Made by a program: the position numbers and the translations under genes. A stretch of DNA of 64,000 bases from Pseudomonas psychrophila (GTDB lineage Bacteria; Pseudomonadota; Gammaproteobacteria; Pseudomonadales; Pseudomonadaceae): NCBI RefSeq assembly GCF_001043005.1, contig NZ_JYKZ01000002.1, forward strand, positions 434,001 to 498,000, read 5' to 3'. Positions 24,937 through 33,117 of this stretch are shown piece after piece. The notes beneath the pieces were generated by a model that made no database searches, was not told the DNA's origin, and was given only the letters and a program-made list of their open reading frames with translations. Within the stretch, counting starts at the first letter, position 1. The number at the start of each line of letters is the position of its first letter.

Positions 24937-26385
24937 ATGTTTAAACTGACGCCCCTCACTGCCGCCATCCTGGTCATCGTCAGTGCCCAGGCCATGGCTG
25001 ACGACAGCCTGTCCACCCAAAACCAGTACGGTACGGCCAATATCGCCGACGTGAAGCAAAGCCAGGCTCCCTTCAGCACCGCGAACCAGCAGCAGTCCGG
25101 CCAGGGCAACGACGCTGCCGCTGTGCAAGACCATGCAACCAGCCCCATAGAGCAGCATCAGGACGGTGATTACAACGCGGCTTACGCCGAGCAACTGTAC
25201 GAAAACTCCAGCACCATCACTCAGCAACAGCTTGGATCCTTCAACGTCAGCCATGCCAGCCAGTCCATCGGCGAAGGAGGCAGCGTGGTGCTGCAACAGC
25301 AGCAAGGCGTCGGCAACTTTTCGTTTGTCTACCAGGACAGTCAGGACGGTACCACCGGCCAGACGCTGCAGTTCGGCGACGGCAACGAGGCCTATATCGA
25401 ACAGATTTCTCCGGGCGTGGCCAACAACGCCCTGGTCATCCAGTACGGCAACACCAACTACGGCACGGCTGAGCAAGTGTTCCATACAGCGGGCCAGATC
25501 GACATCAACCAGGCAGGTGATGGCAACTACGCCTACGCCGATCAGCGTAACGGCCTGGGTGGTAACGTGACGGTCAACCAGTACGGTGATTACAACGGTA
25601 CCGAAGTCTGGCAAGAGACCCAGGCCAGCAGCCAGACCACCATCAATCAATACGGTATGAGCAACGAAGCGATCGTCGACCAGAGCTTTGGCGAGAACAA
25701 CTTCGCCCAGATCCTGCAGGTGGGTGACTTGAACGCCATTTACGCCGACCAGTTCGAATCAGTCAGCTCGACCCTGGCGCTGTACCAGGAGGGTACGGGT
25801 AACGTGCACTTCACCTATCAGGCCGGTGAAAACCAGGTACTCACGGCCACCTCGCTGGGTAACGACAACAAGGTCTACGCCAGCAACTGGAAAGGGCCGC
25901 AAGCGGGTGGCCAGTTTGGCAAGGACCAACGCGCCACGGTTAACCAGGTGGGCAGCGCCAACGTCGCCAGCTTCACTCAGGACGGCGTCGGCCACATCAT
26001 GACGACCCATCAATCCGGCACTGGCAACGCAACCACCATCAGCCAGGCCGATAACTACAACGAGCTGTACTTCGATCAGAACGGCAGCGACAACATCCTG
26101 ATCGCTGACCAGCGCGGCACCACCAACCTGGCTCAGGGTTTCTCCAGCGGCAACGGTAACAGCACCACGTTCGAACAGTCCGGCAGTGGCAACCAGGCGT
26201 TCACCGCACAGGTGTATGGCAGTGATAACCAGATCACTGTCAAACAGGCAGACACCCTGAACGTGGCGTATGTAACCCAGGGCGGGACTGGCAACATCGC
26301 CCGTGTCGACCAGAGTGGCGTGACGCAACTGGCGACCGTGCAGCAATCCGGCTCGGCCAACCAGGCCACCGTGTTTCAGCAATAA
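24937..26385 (+). CDS. csgA: giant curli major subunit, CsgA-like (~20 curlin repeats)
   Basis: The 482-aa secreted amyloid-type protein has a signal peptide MFKLTPLTAAILVIVSAQAMA and about 19-20 imperfect curlin repeats of 20-25 residues. Repeats include QYGTANIADVKQ, QAGDGNYAYADQ and QSGSANQATVFQQ, and Gln, Asn and Gly sit at the amyloid ladder positions. E. coli CsgA has five repeats in ~150 residues, so this is roughly three times longer. Several repeats are degenerate and rich in Tyr, Asp and Glu. The ATG at 24937 follows TGGAGG. A strong terminator follows at 26400. Confidence 0.88.
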   Translation: MFKLTPLTAAILVIVSAQAMADDSLSTQNQYGTANIADVKQSQAPFSTANQQQSGQGNDAAAVQDHATSPIEQHQDGDYNAAYAEQLYENSSTITQQQLGSFNVSHASQSIGEGGSVVLQQQQGVGNFSFVYQDSQDGTTGQTLQFGDGNEAYIEQISPGVANNALVIQYGNTNYGTAEQVFHTAGQIDINQAGDGNYAYADQRNGLGGNVTVNQYGDYNGTEVWQETQASSQTTINQYGMSNEAIVDQSFGENNFAQILQVGDLNAIYADQFESVSSTLALYQEGTGNVHFTYQAGENQVLTATSLGNDNKVYASNWKGPQAGGQFGKDQRATVNQVGSANVASFTQDGVGHIMTTHQSGTGNATTISQADNYNELYFDQNGSDNILIADQRGTTNLAQGFSSGNGNSTTFEQSGSGNQAFTAQVYGSDNQITVKQADTLNVAYVTQGGTGNIARVDQSGVTQLATVQQSGSANQATVFQQ

Positions 26386-26394
26386 ACCCGAGGC

Positions 26395-26436
26395 AAAAAA
26401 ACCGCGGCCCCTTCATACAGGGCCGCGGTTTTTTTA
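26395..26436 (+). terminator. strong Rho-independent terminator after csgA
   Basis: An 11-bp stem AACCGCGGCCC / GGGCCGCGGTT with a 9-nt loop is flanked by an A-run and a T-run, so it could work in both directions. It lies 10 bp after the csgA-like stop codon. Confidence 0.92.
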
Positions 26437-26465
26437 TGGCTGCGCAGACTGCGTGCCTGCCAGTC

Positions 26466-26593
26466 ATCGCGAGCAGGCTCGCTCCCACGGGTGTGGTTTA
26501 AGGTGTTGCGAGCACTGCTGAACTTGTGGGAGCAGGCTGGCTCCCACACACATTGAGTACTGCAAAGCCTGTGGGAGCGAGCCTGCTCGCGAT
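26466..26593. repeat. REP cluster between csgA-like gene and csgG
   Basis: An inverted REP (ATCGCGAGCAGGCTCGCTCC, 26466-26488) and a direct REP (26570-26593) flank a variant palindrome TGTGGGAGC-AGGCTGG-CTCCCACA at 26525-26548. This is the usual BIME arrangement between two convergent operons. Confidence 0.85.
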
Positions 26594-26616
26594 GACTGGC
26601 ACACGTAGCAATTCGG

Positions 26617-27477
26617 TTATTCAGCGTCGGGGTCTATTTTGTTTTGGGACAAGTAACGGCCCAGTGTTTCATTCTGCACCGGGGTTGAGCTGTCTCCCGC
26701 CACTTGCCACATCTTGCGCTCAATACCCTGGGCCACCAGGTGCCCGACCGCTGATTCAATTGCCGATAACACACACAGCTGCGCAGGCTCGTTGGTGGTG
26801 TAGCCCACTTCGGCTTCAAGCAGTTTCTTGAACTCGATGAACTTGAATACCCCGGCACTGCGGCCCACCGAATAGATGGTCTTGCTGGTCATGACATTCG
26901 CCAGCACCTGGCCGCTGCGCACATCCACCGCCCGCAAATTTACCGACACCTGATCGACCCGATATTCCCGCGAAATGTCGATGCCCAGATACCGTGCGCC
27001 CTCCCCGCCGCTGCGCACGTTGGTGTCGTAGGCAATGATGCCGCCTTCGAGCATCAGGTTCGCCGCCTGGAGCGGAGGCAACTCGCCCTGGATATTGACC
27101 GGTGTGTCGGCCTTTTTCTGCGAGGCGCGAATGATCTTGCGCTCGGTCAACAAGTTCTGCAGGCCTTCACGTTCAAGCACCACGAACCAGCCGCTGGATT
27201 GCATGGCATCCATCAACATACTTGCCGCACCCTGGGTGACGCTCGTGGAAAACGAGCTGGCCGGGGTCGGTTTGTATTGACCGGTCTGATCGCGAAAGTT
27301 GTACACCACGGCCATCAGGCGGCCTTTGGGCCGGGGCATTTTCAGCAAGTCGTAATAGGTCGACGCCCGAGGTGTCAGGGTCGGTGCCTCGGTATCCTGT
27401 TCGGCCGACATCGTGTCGCGCAGGCTGCAACCCTGCAAGGCGGCACACAATAGCCCCAGCATCAATATTGTCTTCAT
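26617..27477 (-). CDS. csgG: curli secretion pore lipoprotein CsgG
   Basis: The 286-aa outer-membrane lipoprotein has a lipobox ending LQGC (Cys near residue 16) and CsgG-family sequence such as KGRLMAVVYNFRDQTGQYKP, WFVVLEREGLQNLLTERKIIR and LMLEGGIIAYDTNVRSGGEGARYLG. CsgG forms the nonameric channel that exports curli subunits. I chose the ATG at 27477 because GGGGAG lies 8 nt upstream; the ATG at 27483 is only 2 nt from that site. It is the last gene of the leftward operon that starts with the secretion genes at 36220, about 30 bp after csgF. Confidence 0.95.
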   Translation of the reverse strand: MKTILMLGLLCAALQGCSLRDTMSAEQDTEAPTLTPRASTYYDLLKMPRPKGRLMAVVYNFRDQTGQYKPTPASSFSTSVTQGAASMLMDAMQSSGWFVVLEREGLQNLLTERKIIRASQKKADTPVNIQGELPPLQAANLMLEGGIIAYDTNVRSGGEGARYLGIDISREYRVDQVSVNLRAVDVRSGQVLANVMTSKTIYSVGRSAGVFKFIEFKKLLEAEVGYTTNEPAQLCVLSAIESAVGHLVAQGIERKMWQVAGDSSTPVQNETLGRYLSQNKIDPDAE

Positions 27478-27508
27478 GTCCATCACTCCCCATCGCCCCA
27501 AAGCCCCG

Positions 27509-27928
27509 TCAGGGAGCGAGGCCATTAACCTGGATTTCAGAGATTTCACCGGTAGCCCGGTCGGTCACGACAATGGTCAGTGCCCCGGAATCATCGGTAA
27601 CGTTCACGATAAAAGCGTCAGTGGACAGGCTCCCCGTGTTGCCGGTAGAGATGTTGTCCAGCAACTGGCCCAGCAACCGCGACTGCAATTGGCTGGTAAA
27701 ACGTTCAAGGGCCGAGGTGCCGACAGGGGTAATGCGTGCCTTGATGTCGGGATCGTCAAAGTCATTCTGTGACTGGGCATTGTTCAGCAACCATGTGCCG
27801 TTCAACGGGTTGCCGCCAAACGAGGGGTTGATGGGCGTGTACACCAGTTCGGTGGCCTGTGCCAGGCCACAACCCCCCAGGCAAAACAGCCAGAGGCAGG
27901 CACGCTGCGCACGTTTTTTTGTTTTCAT
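27509..27928 (-). CDS. csgF: curli assembly protein CsgF
   Basis: The 139-aa exported protein has a signal peptide (MKTKKRAQRACLWLFCLGG..., cleavage near AQA). The CsgF hallmark ELVYTPINPSFGGNPLNGTW follows directly in the mature N-terminus, the segment that inserts into the CsgG pore. The C-terminal half FIVNVTDDSGALTIVVTDRATG is also typical. The start overlaps csgE by 4 bp (ATGA). Confidence 0.95.
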   Translation of the reverse strand: MKTKKRAQRACLWLFCLGGCGLAQATELVYTPINPSFGGNPLNGTWLLNNAQSQNDFDDPDIKARITPVGTSALERFTSQLQSRLLGQLLDNISTGNTGSLSTDAFIVNVTDDSGALTIVVTDRATGEISEIQVNGLAP

Positions 27929-28317
27929 AGTTCGTCCCTCTCAAGGTCCGTGGTGTCTTGCAACAAGGTTTCCAGCTTGCGCTGGACAATCTGCCCGCGG
28001 ACCAGGTCGGCAGCCTCGTAGGCTTCGTCCTTGAGTTCCACGGTGTTAGGGGCCAGGAAGCGCCGGTACACCAGGCGTTGCTGATATTCCACCGTGACCA
28101 GGCTGCCCCAGCGCGCAGAAGGTCGCTCGCGGACCACCAGGTTGAAATCCATCGGGCTGGTGGCACGCAGGCGCTCACTGAACGCGTAGTAAAAGTCATG
28201 GCCAATGTGTGAAATCGTGTCATCGACGATAAAACCCAGCATTTCTTCGTCCCCCCTGGCCGCACCAAGCGGCATCAGCAGAACCATGGCCACCGCGGCC
28301 AACGTGCGACATTTCAT
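27925..28317 (-). CDS. csgE: curli secretion specificity factor CsgE
   Basis: The 130-aa periplasmic protein (signal peptide cut near ARG) has strong CsgE motifs: DDTISHIGHDFYYAFSERL, VRERPSARWGSLVTVEYQ and LLQDTTDLERDEL at the C-terminus. CsgE caps CsgG and selects curli subunits. The ATG at 28317 overlaps the stop of the upstream pseudopilin gene as ATGA. This couples the curli export genes translationally to the type II-like secretion genes. A longer in-frame extension to 28533 would lie inside the pseudopilin gene and is rejected. Confidence 0.94.
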   Translation of the reverse strand: MKCRTLAAVAMVLLMPLGAARGDEEMLGFIVDDTISHIGHDFYYAFSERLRATSPMDFNLVVRERPSARWGSLVTVEYQQRLVYRRFLAPNTVELKDEAYEAADLVRGQIVQRKLETLLQDTTDLERDEL

Positions 28318-28853
28318 GGTTGCACCCCCTGCAGGGCACCGGACTGCCCTTTGTTCCGCCCGGAAGTACCGTCGAGAAAGGCTTTCTCGGCAACAAACTG
28401 CCAGTCCTTGTAGCTGTCCATTGCGCTGAAGTCCGACCACTGACTGGGAAAGTCCGCCTGTTTGAGCGGCTTGTCGGTGGAGGGGCTGCTGACGCCCGTT
28501 ATGCGACCGTCGAAACCGCGCTGCAGGGTCCACTCACCGCCCCCGATCGGGTCCGGGTAGAGCTGACGGATATGATGCTTGGCATCGGGAAAACGCTCGT
28601 CCTGCAACAGGTCTTCCAGGGCTTTGGGGTACTGGGCCAGGCCCGGAGAGACGCGGTAGTAGCTACGCAATGCCTGGGCATATTGAGTGCCGACCCACAG
28701 CAATTGGCGTTCGCGATCGCGGCGCGCAGCGGTCGACCACAACTGGCCTGCACTGGCCAGCCCCATGCCCATGAGCATGATCAGGAACAGCACGCCCAAG
28801 TAAGTGAACCCTGCCTCACCGGACGGCCTACCACTCGGAATAAAGACTGCCAT
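28314..28853 (-). CDS. atypical pseudopilin with GFTYLG cleavage region
   Basis: The ~179-aa protein has a type IV prepilin-like N-terminus, a short basic leader then GEAGFTYLGVLFLIMLMGMG and a hydrophobic helix. Position +5 after the putative Gly-Phe cleavage is Gly instead of the usual Glu. Pseudopilins without Glu5, such as GspK, sit at the tip of the pseudopilus. The rest (DPIGGGEWTLQRGFDGRITGV, YKDWQFVAEKAF) resembles type II minor pseudopilins, but I cannot name a subclass. The ATG at 28853 overlaps the previous gene by 26 bp; an upstream start at 28898 cannot be excluded. Confidence 0.75.
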   Translation of the reverse strand: MAVFIPSGRPSGEAGFTYLGVLFLIMLMGMGLASAGQLWSTAARRDRERQLLWVGTQYAQALRSYYRVSPGLAQYPKALEDLLQDERFPDAKHHIRQLYPDPIGGGEWTLQRGFDGRITGVSSPSTDKPLKQADFPSQWSDFSAMDSYKDWQFVAEKAFLDGTSGRNKGQSGALQGVQP

Positions 28854-29202
28854 CACGCGCCCTCCCGGTAGCACCGCTTTTGATGTCTGCCACCCCACCC
28901 GCTACGCCTTCAGGAGGGGGGACCAGGACCCAGGTGTCCTTGCGTTCGGCAATCGGGTCCATGGGCGAATTGCGCAAGTAGCGTTGCTCCACCAATTGTT
29001 CAAGGGACTCGGGGTAGTGCCCTGTGTCGCCGTAGTAATGATCCAGCGCTTCGCGCATCGCCGACAGGCTCTGGCGCAAGGTGGTTTCCCTGGAGGCTTC
29101 CAGGCTGTTGAAGTAGCGCGGCAAGGCGATGGTCATCAACGTGGCAATGATTGCCATGACCACCATCAGCTCCAGCAGGGTAAAGCCTTGTTCCCGGCGC
29201 AT
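28828..29202 (-). CDS. GspG-like pseudopilin
   Basis: The 124-aa protein has the prepilin motif MRREQGFTLLELMVVMAIIA, with cleavage after the Gly of QG-F and Glu5 present. A short C-terminal domain follows, including YYGDTGHYPESLEQLV and NSPMDPI typical of GspG-like major pseudopilins. The ATG at 29202 is 4 bp after the stop of the preceding pseudopilin gene. It probably forms the shaft or a minor part of the pseudopilus in the secretion system of this locus. Processing needs a prepilin peptidase encoded elsewhere. Confidence 0.85.
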   Translation of the reverse strand: MRREQGFTLLELMVVMAIIATLMTIALPRYFNSLEASRETTLRQSLSAMREALDHYYGDTGHYPESLEQLVEQRYLRNSPMDPIAERKDTWVLVPPPEGVAGGVADIKSGATGRARDGSLYSEW

Positions 29203-29206
29203 AAGC

Positions 29207-29680
29207 TCACCACTCCCGGTACGCAATGCCGTTGAGCCCTTTGCCCCGGGCCTTGGAGTACACGTCAAACACGTCTTCACCTTCACGCGGGCTTTGCGCC
29301 GAGCTGTCGTAGGAACGCAACCCCCATCCACCCTCGTCGTCCCGTTTAACTGACATCAACGGGTCGTGGGGCACTCGCCGCAAAAAGTAGAATTTGGCCC
29401 CCTTGGCGCTGCGCACATCCCGTACACCGTCCACCAGCACTTGCAGATTGGGCGGATAGCCGCTGCTGTTCAGGGACTTCTCGATGTAACCGGCGTCGAA
29501 TGCGCGCTTGTAGGCGTCGATGGCATCGCGAATCTGGTAGAGGGAGGTGCGCAGATCCTGCTCCTTGCCCCGACGCACCACCGTCTCGGTCAGCGGCGCA
29601 GCCATACCGGCCAGCAGGCCGATCAGGGCCATCGTCACCACGACTTCGATCAAGGTAAAACCACGTTGCGAGGCGTTCAT
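29207..29680 (-). CDS. GspG/PulG-like pseudopilin
   Basis: The 157-aa pseudopilin has leader MNASQRG and mature N-terminus FTLIEVVVTMALIGLLAGMA, with Glu5 present. The C-terminal part contains YPPNLQVLVDGV and FLRRVPHDPLM, a GspG-like arrangement, and ends KGLNGIAYREW. The ATG at 29680 has GAGAAG upstream and lies 2 bp after the secretin stop. An in-frame TTG at 29686 is a less likely start. Confidence 0.85.
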   Translation of the reverse strand: MNASQRGFTLIEVVVTMALIGLLAGMAAPLTETVVRRGKEQDLRTSLYQIRDAIDAYKRAFDAGYIEKSLNSSGYPPNLQVLVDGVRDVRSAKGAKFYFLRRVPHDPLMSVKRDDEGGWGLRSYDSSAQSPREGEDVFDVYSKARGKGLNGIAYREW

Positions 29681-29682
29681 GA

Positions 29683-31515
29683 TCAAGGCTTCTCTACGAA
29701 AACTTGGGTGGTGGCAGCCATCGGGGTGTTAATGATTTCGGTGCGGGTCGCCGGCTCCATCCCGCGATCAGGGGCCTGTATGTGCATGCTGGTTTCGGTG
29801 CCGGTCGGGAACTCCATGTCCGAGGGGCTCTGGTACGGCAGGTTGCGCACAATGCGCGGGGTGATCGACAGCACCAGCTCCGACTGGCCAACGGTGTCTT
29901 TGTTGCTCCCGAACAGCCGGCCCAGCCACGGGATGTCCCCCAGCCCCGGGATCTTGTTGCCGGTGGCGCCATGGTCGTTGCGCACCAGCCCGGCGAGAAT
30001 CTGGGTTTCGCCGTCGTGCAGGCGCAGGGTGGTCTGGGCGTTGCGGGTGTCGACCTGGACCGGAATCGTGCCTTGCCGGGTGGGTTGCAGTGGCGTGGCG
30101 TTACTCACTTCCAGGGCGATCTTGATAGCCACTTCATTGTTCAGGTGCACGGTGGGCTGGACTTCGAGCTTGAGGCCGACATCAAGGTAGGTAACGCTTT
30201 CGGTGATCACCGGGCCCTGAGTCGAGGGCACTGCAGTGGCGCTGATGATGGGTACGCGCTGACCGATATGGATGCGCGCCTGTTCGCGGTTGCTGACCCG
30301 AATCACCGGGCTGGCCAGGGTGTTGATGTCATTGTCCTGGGCGTTGATCTTGGCCTGGGGCGATGGCGAGATGCTGATCCTGCTGGAGGTGATGCCTTTG
30401 AGTTGATCCAGCACCGTCACGTCTCCGCCTGCACTGTTCAATACCCCGAAAGTGTTCGGCCATTGCAGGCCAAGGTCGAGAATGCGCTGGCGGGCGACTT
30501 CCATGACTTCCACTTCCAGCACCACTTCAGGGTTGGACTGGTCCTGGGATTGCAACAGTTTTTCCGCCATGCGCACGGCATCTTCGCTGTCGCGCATGGT
30601 CAGGGTGTTCAGGCGTTCGTCGACGAACACATCACGGGTTTTGAGCATGGTCTTGATCATGTTCAGCGCGGTATTGGCGTCGATGCTGGTCAAGTAGAAG
30701 GTGCGCATCACCAGCTCTTGATAGTCCTTGAGCTTCTGCGGCGAATCGGGGTAGATCAGCAGGGTGTTTTCGTTCACCACTTTCTGGTGCAACTGGTTCT
30801 GCTGCAGCAGCAAGGCCACAGCATCTTCGATGCGCACGTCACGCACGAAGATGGTGGCTTTCATGTCCGGGCGCAGGTCCTTGTCGAAGATGAAATTCAA
30901 ACCGGCGACCTGGGACAGCACTTCGAAGATCGTCTTGAGGTTGGCATCGCGAAATTCCAGCGTCACCGGGCGATCAAGACGGGTGCGCAGTTGCGGGTAC
31001 TGCACGACGTTGCGACTCTGAACCAGACGAATGCTGCCTTGCAGTTCGAGGGCACCGTCATTTTTCGGGTCCAGTTCCAGTATCTGCTTGACCTGGCGAT
31101 CAGCACCGTAGATGTCACCGCGACGCAGGTCGCCACGGGCCAGCTCCAGCTTCTCATCCATGCTGCGCAGGTAGTCCAGCTGACGCAGGGAGTCCTGGGC
31201 ACGCCGGTTGTTCGGCTCGATGGTCAACACCCGGCCGTATCCCATGCGGGCGGCGGCAAAACTGCGCTTGGCGCGGTCCTGATCGGCCTCGGTCATCAGT
31301 GCCGTAATCGAACGGGCGCGACCATGACTCAGGGCCAGGTGCAACTCGGTATCGCGGGGGTTCTCGCGCAGTCCGTCCTCGATCCGTGCCAGGCCGGCTT
31401 CATACTGGCCCGCCTCGATCAACTCTTTCGCTTCCTTTTGCGCGACCTTGGCGGTGCTGCACGCGACGAGCACGGCGCATAAGCCAAGGCTGATCATCAA
31501 ACGGGATCGGTTCAT
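29683..31515 (-). CDS. gspD: secretin lipoprotein, GspD/MshL-like outer-membrane channel
   Basis: The 610-aa protein has a lipoprotein signal (MNRSRLMISLGLCAVLVAC), so it needs no pilotin-bound tail. About 130 residues of TPR-like helices follow (EAGQYEAGLARIEDGLRENP, VLTIEPNNRRAQDSLRQL). Then come an N0/STN-like domain (VTLEFRDANLKTIFEVLSQV), an N1 domain and the secretin core (RVPIISATAVPS, LDVGLKLEVQPTVH, LAGLVRNDHGATGNKIPGLG). TPR repeats and lipidation are more like MshL or BfpB-type secretins than the classical XcpQ. The start overlaps the PilP-like gene by 4 bp (ATGA). Confidence 0.9.
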   Translation of the reverse strand: MNRSRLMISLGLCAVLVACSTAKVAQKEAKELIEAGQYEAGLARIEDGLRENPRDTELHLALSHGRARSITALMTEADQDRAKRSFAAARMGYGRVLTIEPNNRRAQDSLRQLDYLRSMDEKLELARGDLRRGDIYGADRQVKQILELDPKNDGALELQGSIRLVQSRNVVQYPQLRTRLDRPVTLEFRDANLKTIFEVLSQVAGLNFIFDKDLRPDMKATIFVRDVRIEDAVALLLQQNQLHQKVVNENTLLIYPDSPQKLKDYQELVMRTFYLTSIDANTALNMIKTMLKTRDVFVDERLNTLTMRDSEDAVRMAEKLLQSQDQSNPEVVLEVEVMEVARQRILDLGLQWPNTFGVLNSAGGDVTVLDQLKGITSSRISISPSPQAKINAQDNDINTLASPVIRVSNREQARIHIGQRVPIISATAVPSTQGPVITESVTYLDVGLKLEVQPTVHLNNEVAIKIALEVSNATPLQPTRQGTIPVQVDTRNAQTTLRLHDGETQILAGLVRNDHGATGNKIPGLGDIPWLGRLFGSNKDTVGQSELVLSITPRIVRNLPYQSPSDMEFPTGTETSMHIQAPDRGMEPATRTEIINTPMAATTQVFVEKP

Positions 31516-32039
31516 TGCGAGCTCCCCACAGACAGTGTCTGAGACAAATGCAGCGGCAGGTAGACGAAGCTCAACTCCACATCGGAAATGCCCTCGATCC
31601 GCCACGTTTTGTCGATGACGTCGCCTTTGCGCACGACGTATATTTTTTCTCCGTCCTGCAAAAACACTTGCAGGTCGCGACGGTCATCAAGCCTGCCGAC
31701 AAATTGGAAAGGCATGGGGGGTGCGGTCGGGGCTTGTTCGACCGGGGCCGCGCTGACGGGTTGCTCGATGACCGTGGCAAGGACCGCTGCAGCCTTCCAG
31801 CTGCGAGCGGAAAACAGATCGCCGACCGGGCTCAGGTCACGGATCGGACCGGCCTTGGCCGTGGCCGATACAGGAGGCAAGGCTCCCCGCAGGACGGATG
31901 CTTTTTTGCCCGCAGGGGCGACGACGGCAAGCGGGTCGTCGCTCTCCTGTACCGGTTGCAGGTATCCGGCGCCCCAGGTCAAAGCCGCAGCCACGCCAAA
32001 GAACGCGACCCAGCTCACCACGCGTTTGTTGTTCATCAT
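31512..32039 (-). CDS. PilP/GspC-like inner-membrane-to-secretin connector
   Basis: The 175-aa protein has one N-terminal membrane segment (VVSWVAFFGVAAALTWGAG), an Ala/Pro-rich periplasmic linker and a C-terminal HR-like beta domain (PFQFVGRLDDRRDLQVFLQ, YVVRKGDVIDKTWRIEGI). In type II systems (GspC) and type IV pili (PilP) this domain contacts the secretin N0 domain. Position in the operon, just before the secretin and after PilM/N/O-like genes, fits. Overlaps both neighbours by 4 bp. Confidence 0.75.
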   Translation of the reverse strand: MMNNKRVVSWVAFFGVAAALTWGAGYLQPVQESDDPLAVVAPAGKKASVLRGALPPVSATAKAGPIRDLSPVGDLFSARSWKAAAVLATVIEQPVSAAPVEQAPTAPPMPFQFVGRLDDRRDLQVFLQDGEKIYVVRKGDVIDKTWRIEGISDVELSFVYLPLHLSQTLSVGSSQ

Positions 32040-32584
32040 GACCTCGACAGATAAAGGGTCATGCGGATCCGGCCGGTCAGGTCGGTGTCGGCGATCTTTT
32101 TACGTTGAAACTCCACGTCCTCCACCACCACCGCTGGCAACTGCCCCAGCAACGCGTGTAGAAAACGACGCAGTTGCGGATAACTGCCGCGTACCGGCAG
32201 CAAGATCTGATAGCGCGCCAGGTGGGTCTTGGGGTCGATACCCAAGGAGTATTCGCCACGAGCCAGGGTGATGTGTTCCAGGGCGGCCAGGGCATAGATC
32301 TTGTCGATAGCCACGGTGGCCTGGGGCTGGGACGGCAGCTTGCTGCGGAAATCGTCGAGCTGGCGTTGCGGGCCGGCCGGAGCCGCCACGCTGCCGTCTT
32401 CGACACGGGCCAGGTACTCGCTGGCTTCACGGGTCTGTTGATTGAGCTGCTGCAACGCTTGCCACTCGGGCATCAGCACGACCGGGCCATACACCAGCGC
32501 AATCAGCACCAGCGCCGCTCCGGCCAGGCCGGGAACACCCAGACCCTGGAGGTATTCGTGGACGATCAGCCTAGGGATTTGCAT
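32036..32584 (-). CDS. PilO/GspM-like assembly-platform protein
   Basis: The 182-aa protein has a short cytoplasmic N-terminus, one membrane segment (VPGLAGAALVLIALVYGPVVLM, about residues 17-38), a coiled-coil stretch (WQALQQLNQQTREASEYLARV) and a ferredoxin-like periplasmic domain (YQILLPVRGSYPQLRRFLHA). This is the PilO plan. It overlaps the PilN-like gene by 14 bp and the PilP-like gene by 4 bp. Sequence conservation is low in this family, so the call rests on architecture and order. Confidence 0.72.
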   Translation of the reverse strand: MQIPRLIVHEYLQGLGVPGLAGAALVLIALVYGPVVLMPEWQALQQLNQQTREASEYLARVEDGSVAAPAGPQRQLDDFRSKLPSQPQATVAIDKIYALAALEHITLARGEYSLGIDPKTHLARYQILLPVRGSYPQLRRFLHALLGQLPAVVVEDVEFQRKKIADTDLTGRIRMTLYLSRS

Positions 32585-33116
32585 CGCCAATCTCCCACGT
32601 CGCCGACAGATTGAATTGCACCGGGTGTTCCGGCACGTTGGCAACGATTTCGTGACTGAGCAGGGACACATCGGACAGCTCGTCACTGGCCTCAAGGCGC
32701 CGGTGAAAATCGAGCATGGCCTCCAGATCGCGCGCTTCGGCACTGATGCGGACCTGACCCTTGCGTGCATCCGGGGTCAGGCTGAGCAAGGCGATGTTGT
32801 CCAGCGGCAGGCTTTCCAGGGTGGCAAACAGGCGCTCCCACGGGCGGCGCAATTGCTGAGAGACCTTGCGCATCTCCGCCAGGTTCTGTGCCTGCTCACG
32901 GGTTTGCGCCGCGGTCAGGCCGCCCTTGGCGCCGCTGTTGCCGGTCAGCACACGTTGGGTGGTTTGCAAGTCACCTTGCTGCTGCTGGGCCTGGGCGCTG
33001 AAATGCTGTTGCCCAACCAGGCAACCCGTTGCCAGCAGCACACCGGCCACCAGCAGGCTCCAGCCCAAGGGGCTCGAACGGCGAGGCGGTTGAAAATCGA
33101 GCATGAGGGCGCGCAT
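32571..33116 (-). CDS. PilN/GspL-C-like assembly-platform protein
   Basis: The 181-aa protein begins MRALMLDFQPPRRSSPLGW. The short FxP-type N-terminal segment that binds PilM in PilN-family proteins is recognisable. A membrane helix (LLVAGVLLATGCLVG) and a coiled-coil rich in Gln lead to a periplasmic domain (ISAEARDLEAMLDFHRRLEAS) resembling PilN. The ATG at 33116 is 1 bp from the stop of the PilM-like gene. Assignment is from order and architecture. Confidence 0.72.
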   Translation of the reverse strand: MRALMLDFQPPRRSSPLGWSLLVAGVLLATGCLVGQQHFSAQAQQQQGDLQTTQRVLTGNSGAKGGLTAAQTREQAQNLAEMRKVSQQLRRPWERLFATLESLPLDNIALLSLTPDARKGQVRISAEARDLEAMLDFHRRLEASDELSDVSLLSHEIVANVPEHPVQFNLSATWEIGDANP

Positions 33117-33117
33117 G

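Noticed and set aside
27318..28533. Upstream-extended starts for csgE (28533) and csgG (27549)
   Set aside because: The extensions run through the preceding genes and precede clear signal peptides; internal ATG starts at 28317 and 27477 fit better.
29704..31482. 592-codon plus-strand ORF opposite the secretin gene
   Set aside because: Composition (His/Gln/Gly/Val-rich, no domain) is that of an antisense shadow of a GC-rich gene; the secretin on the other strand is unambiguous.
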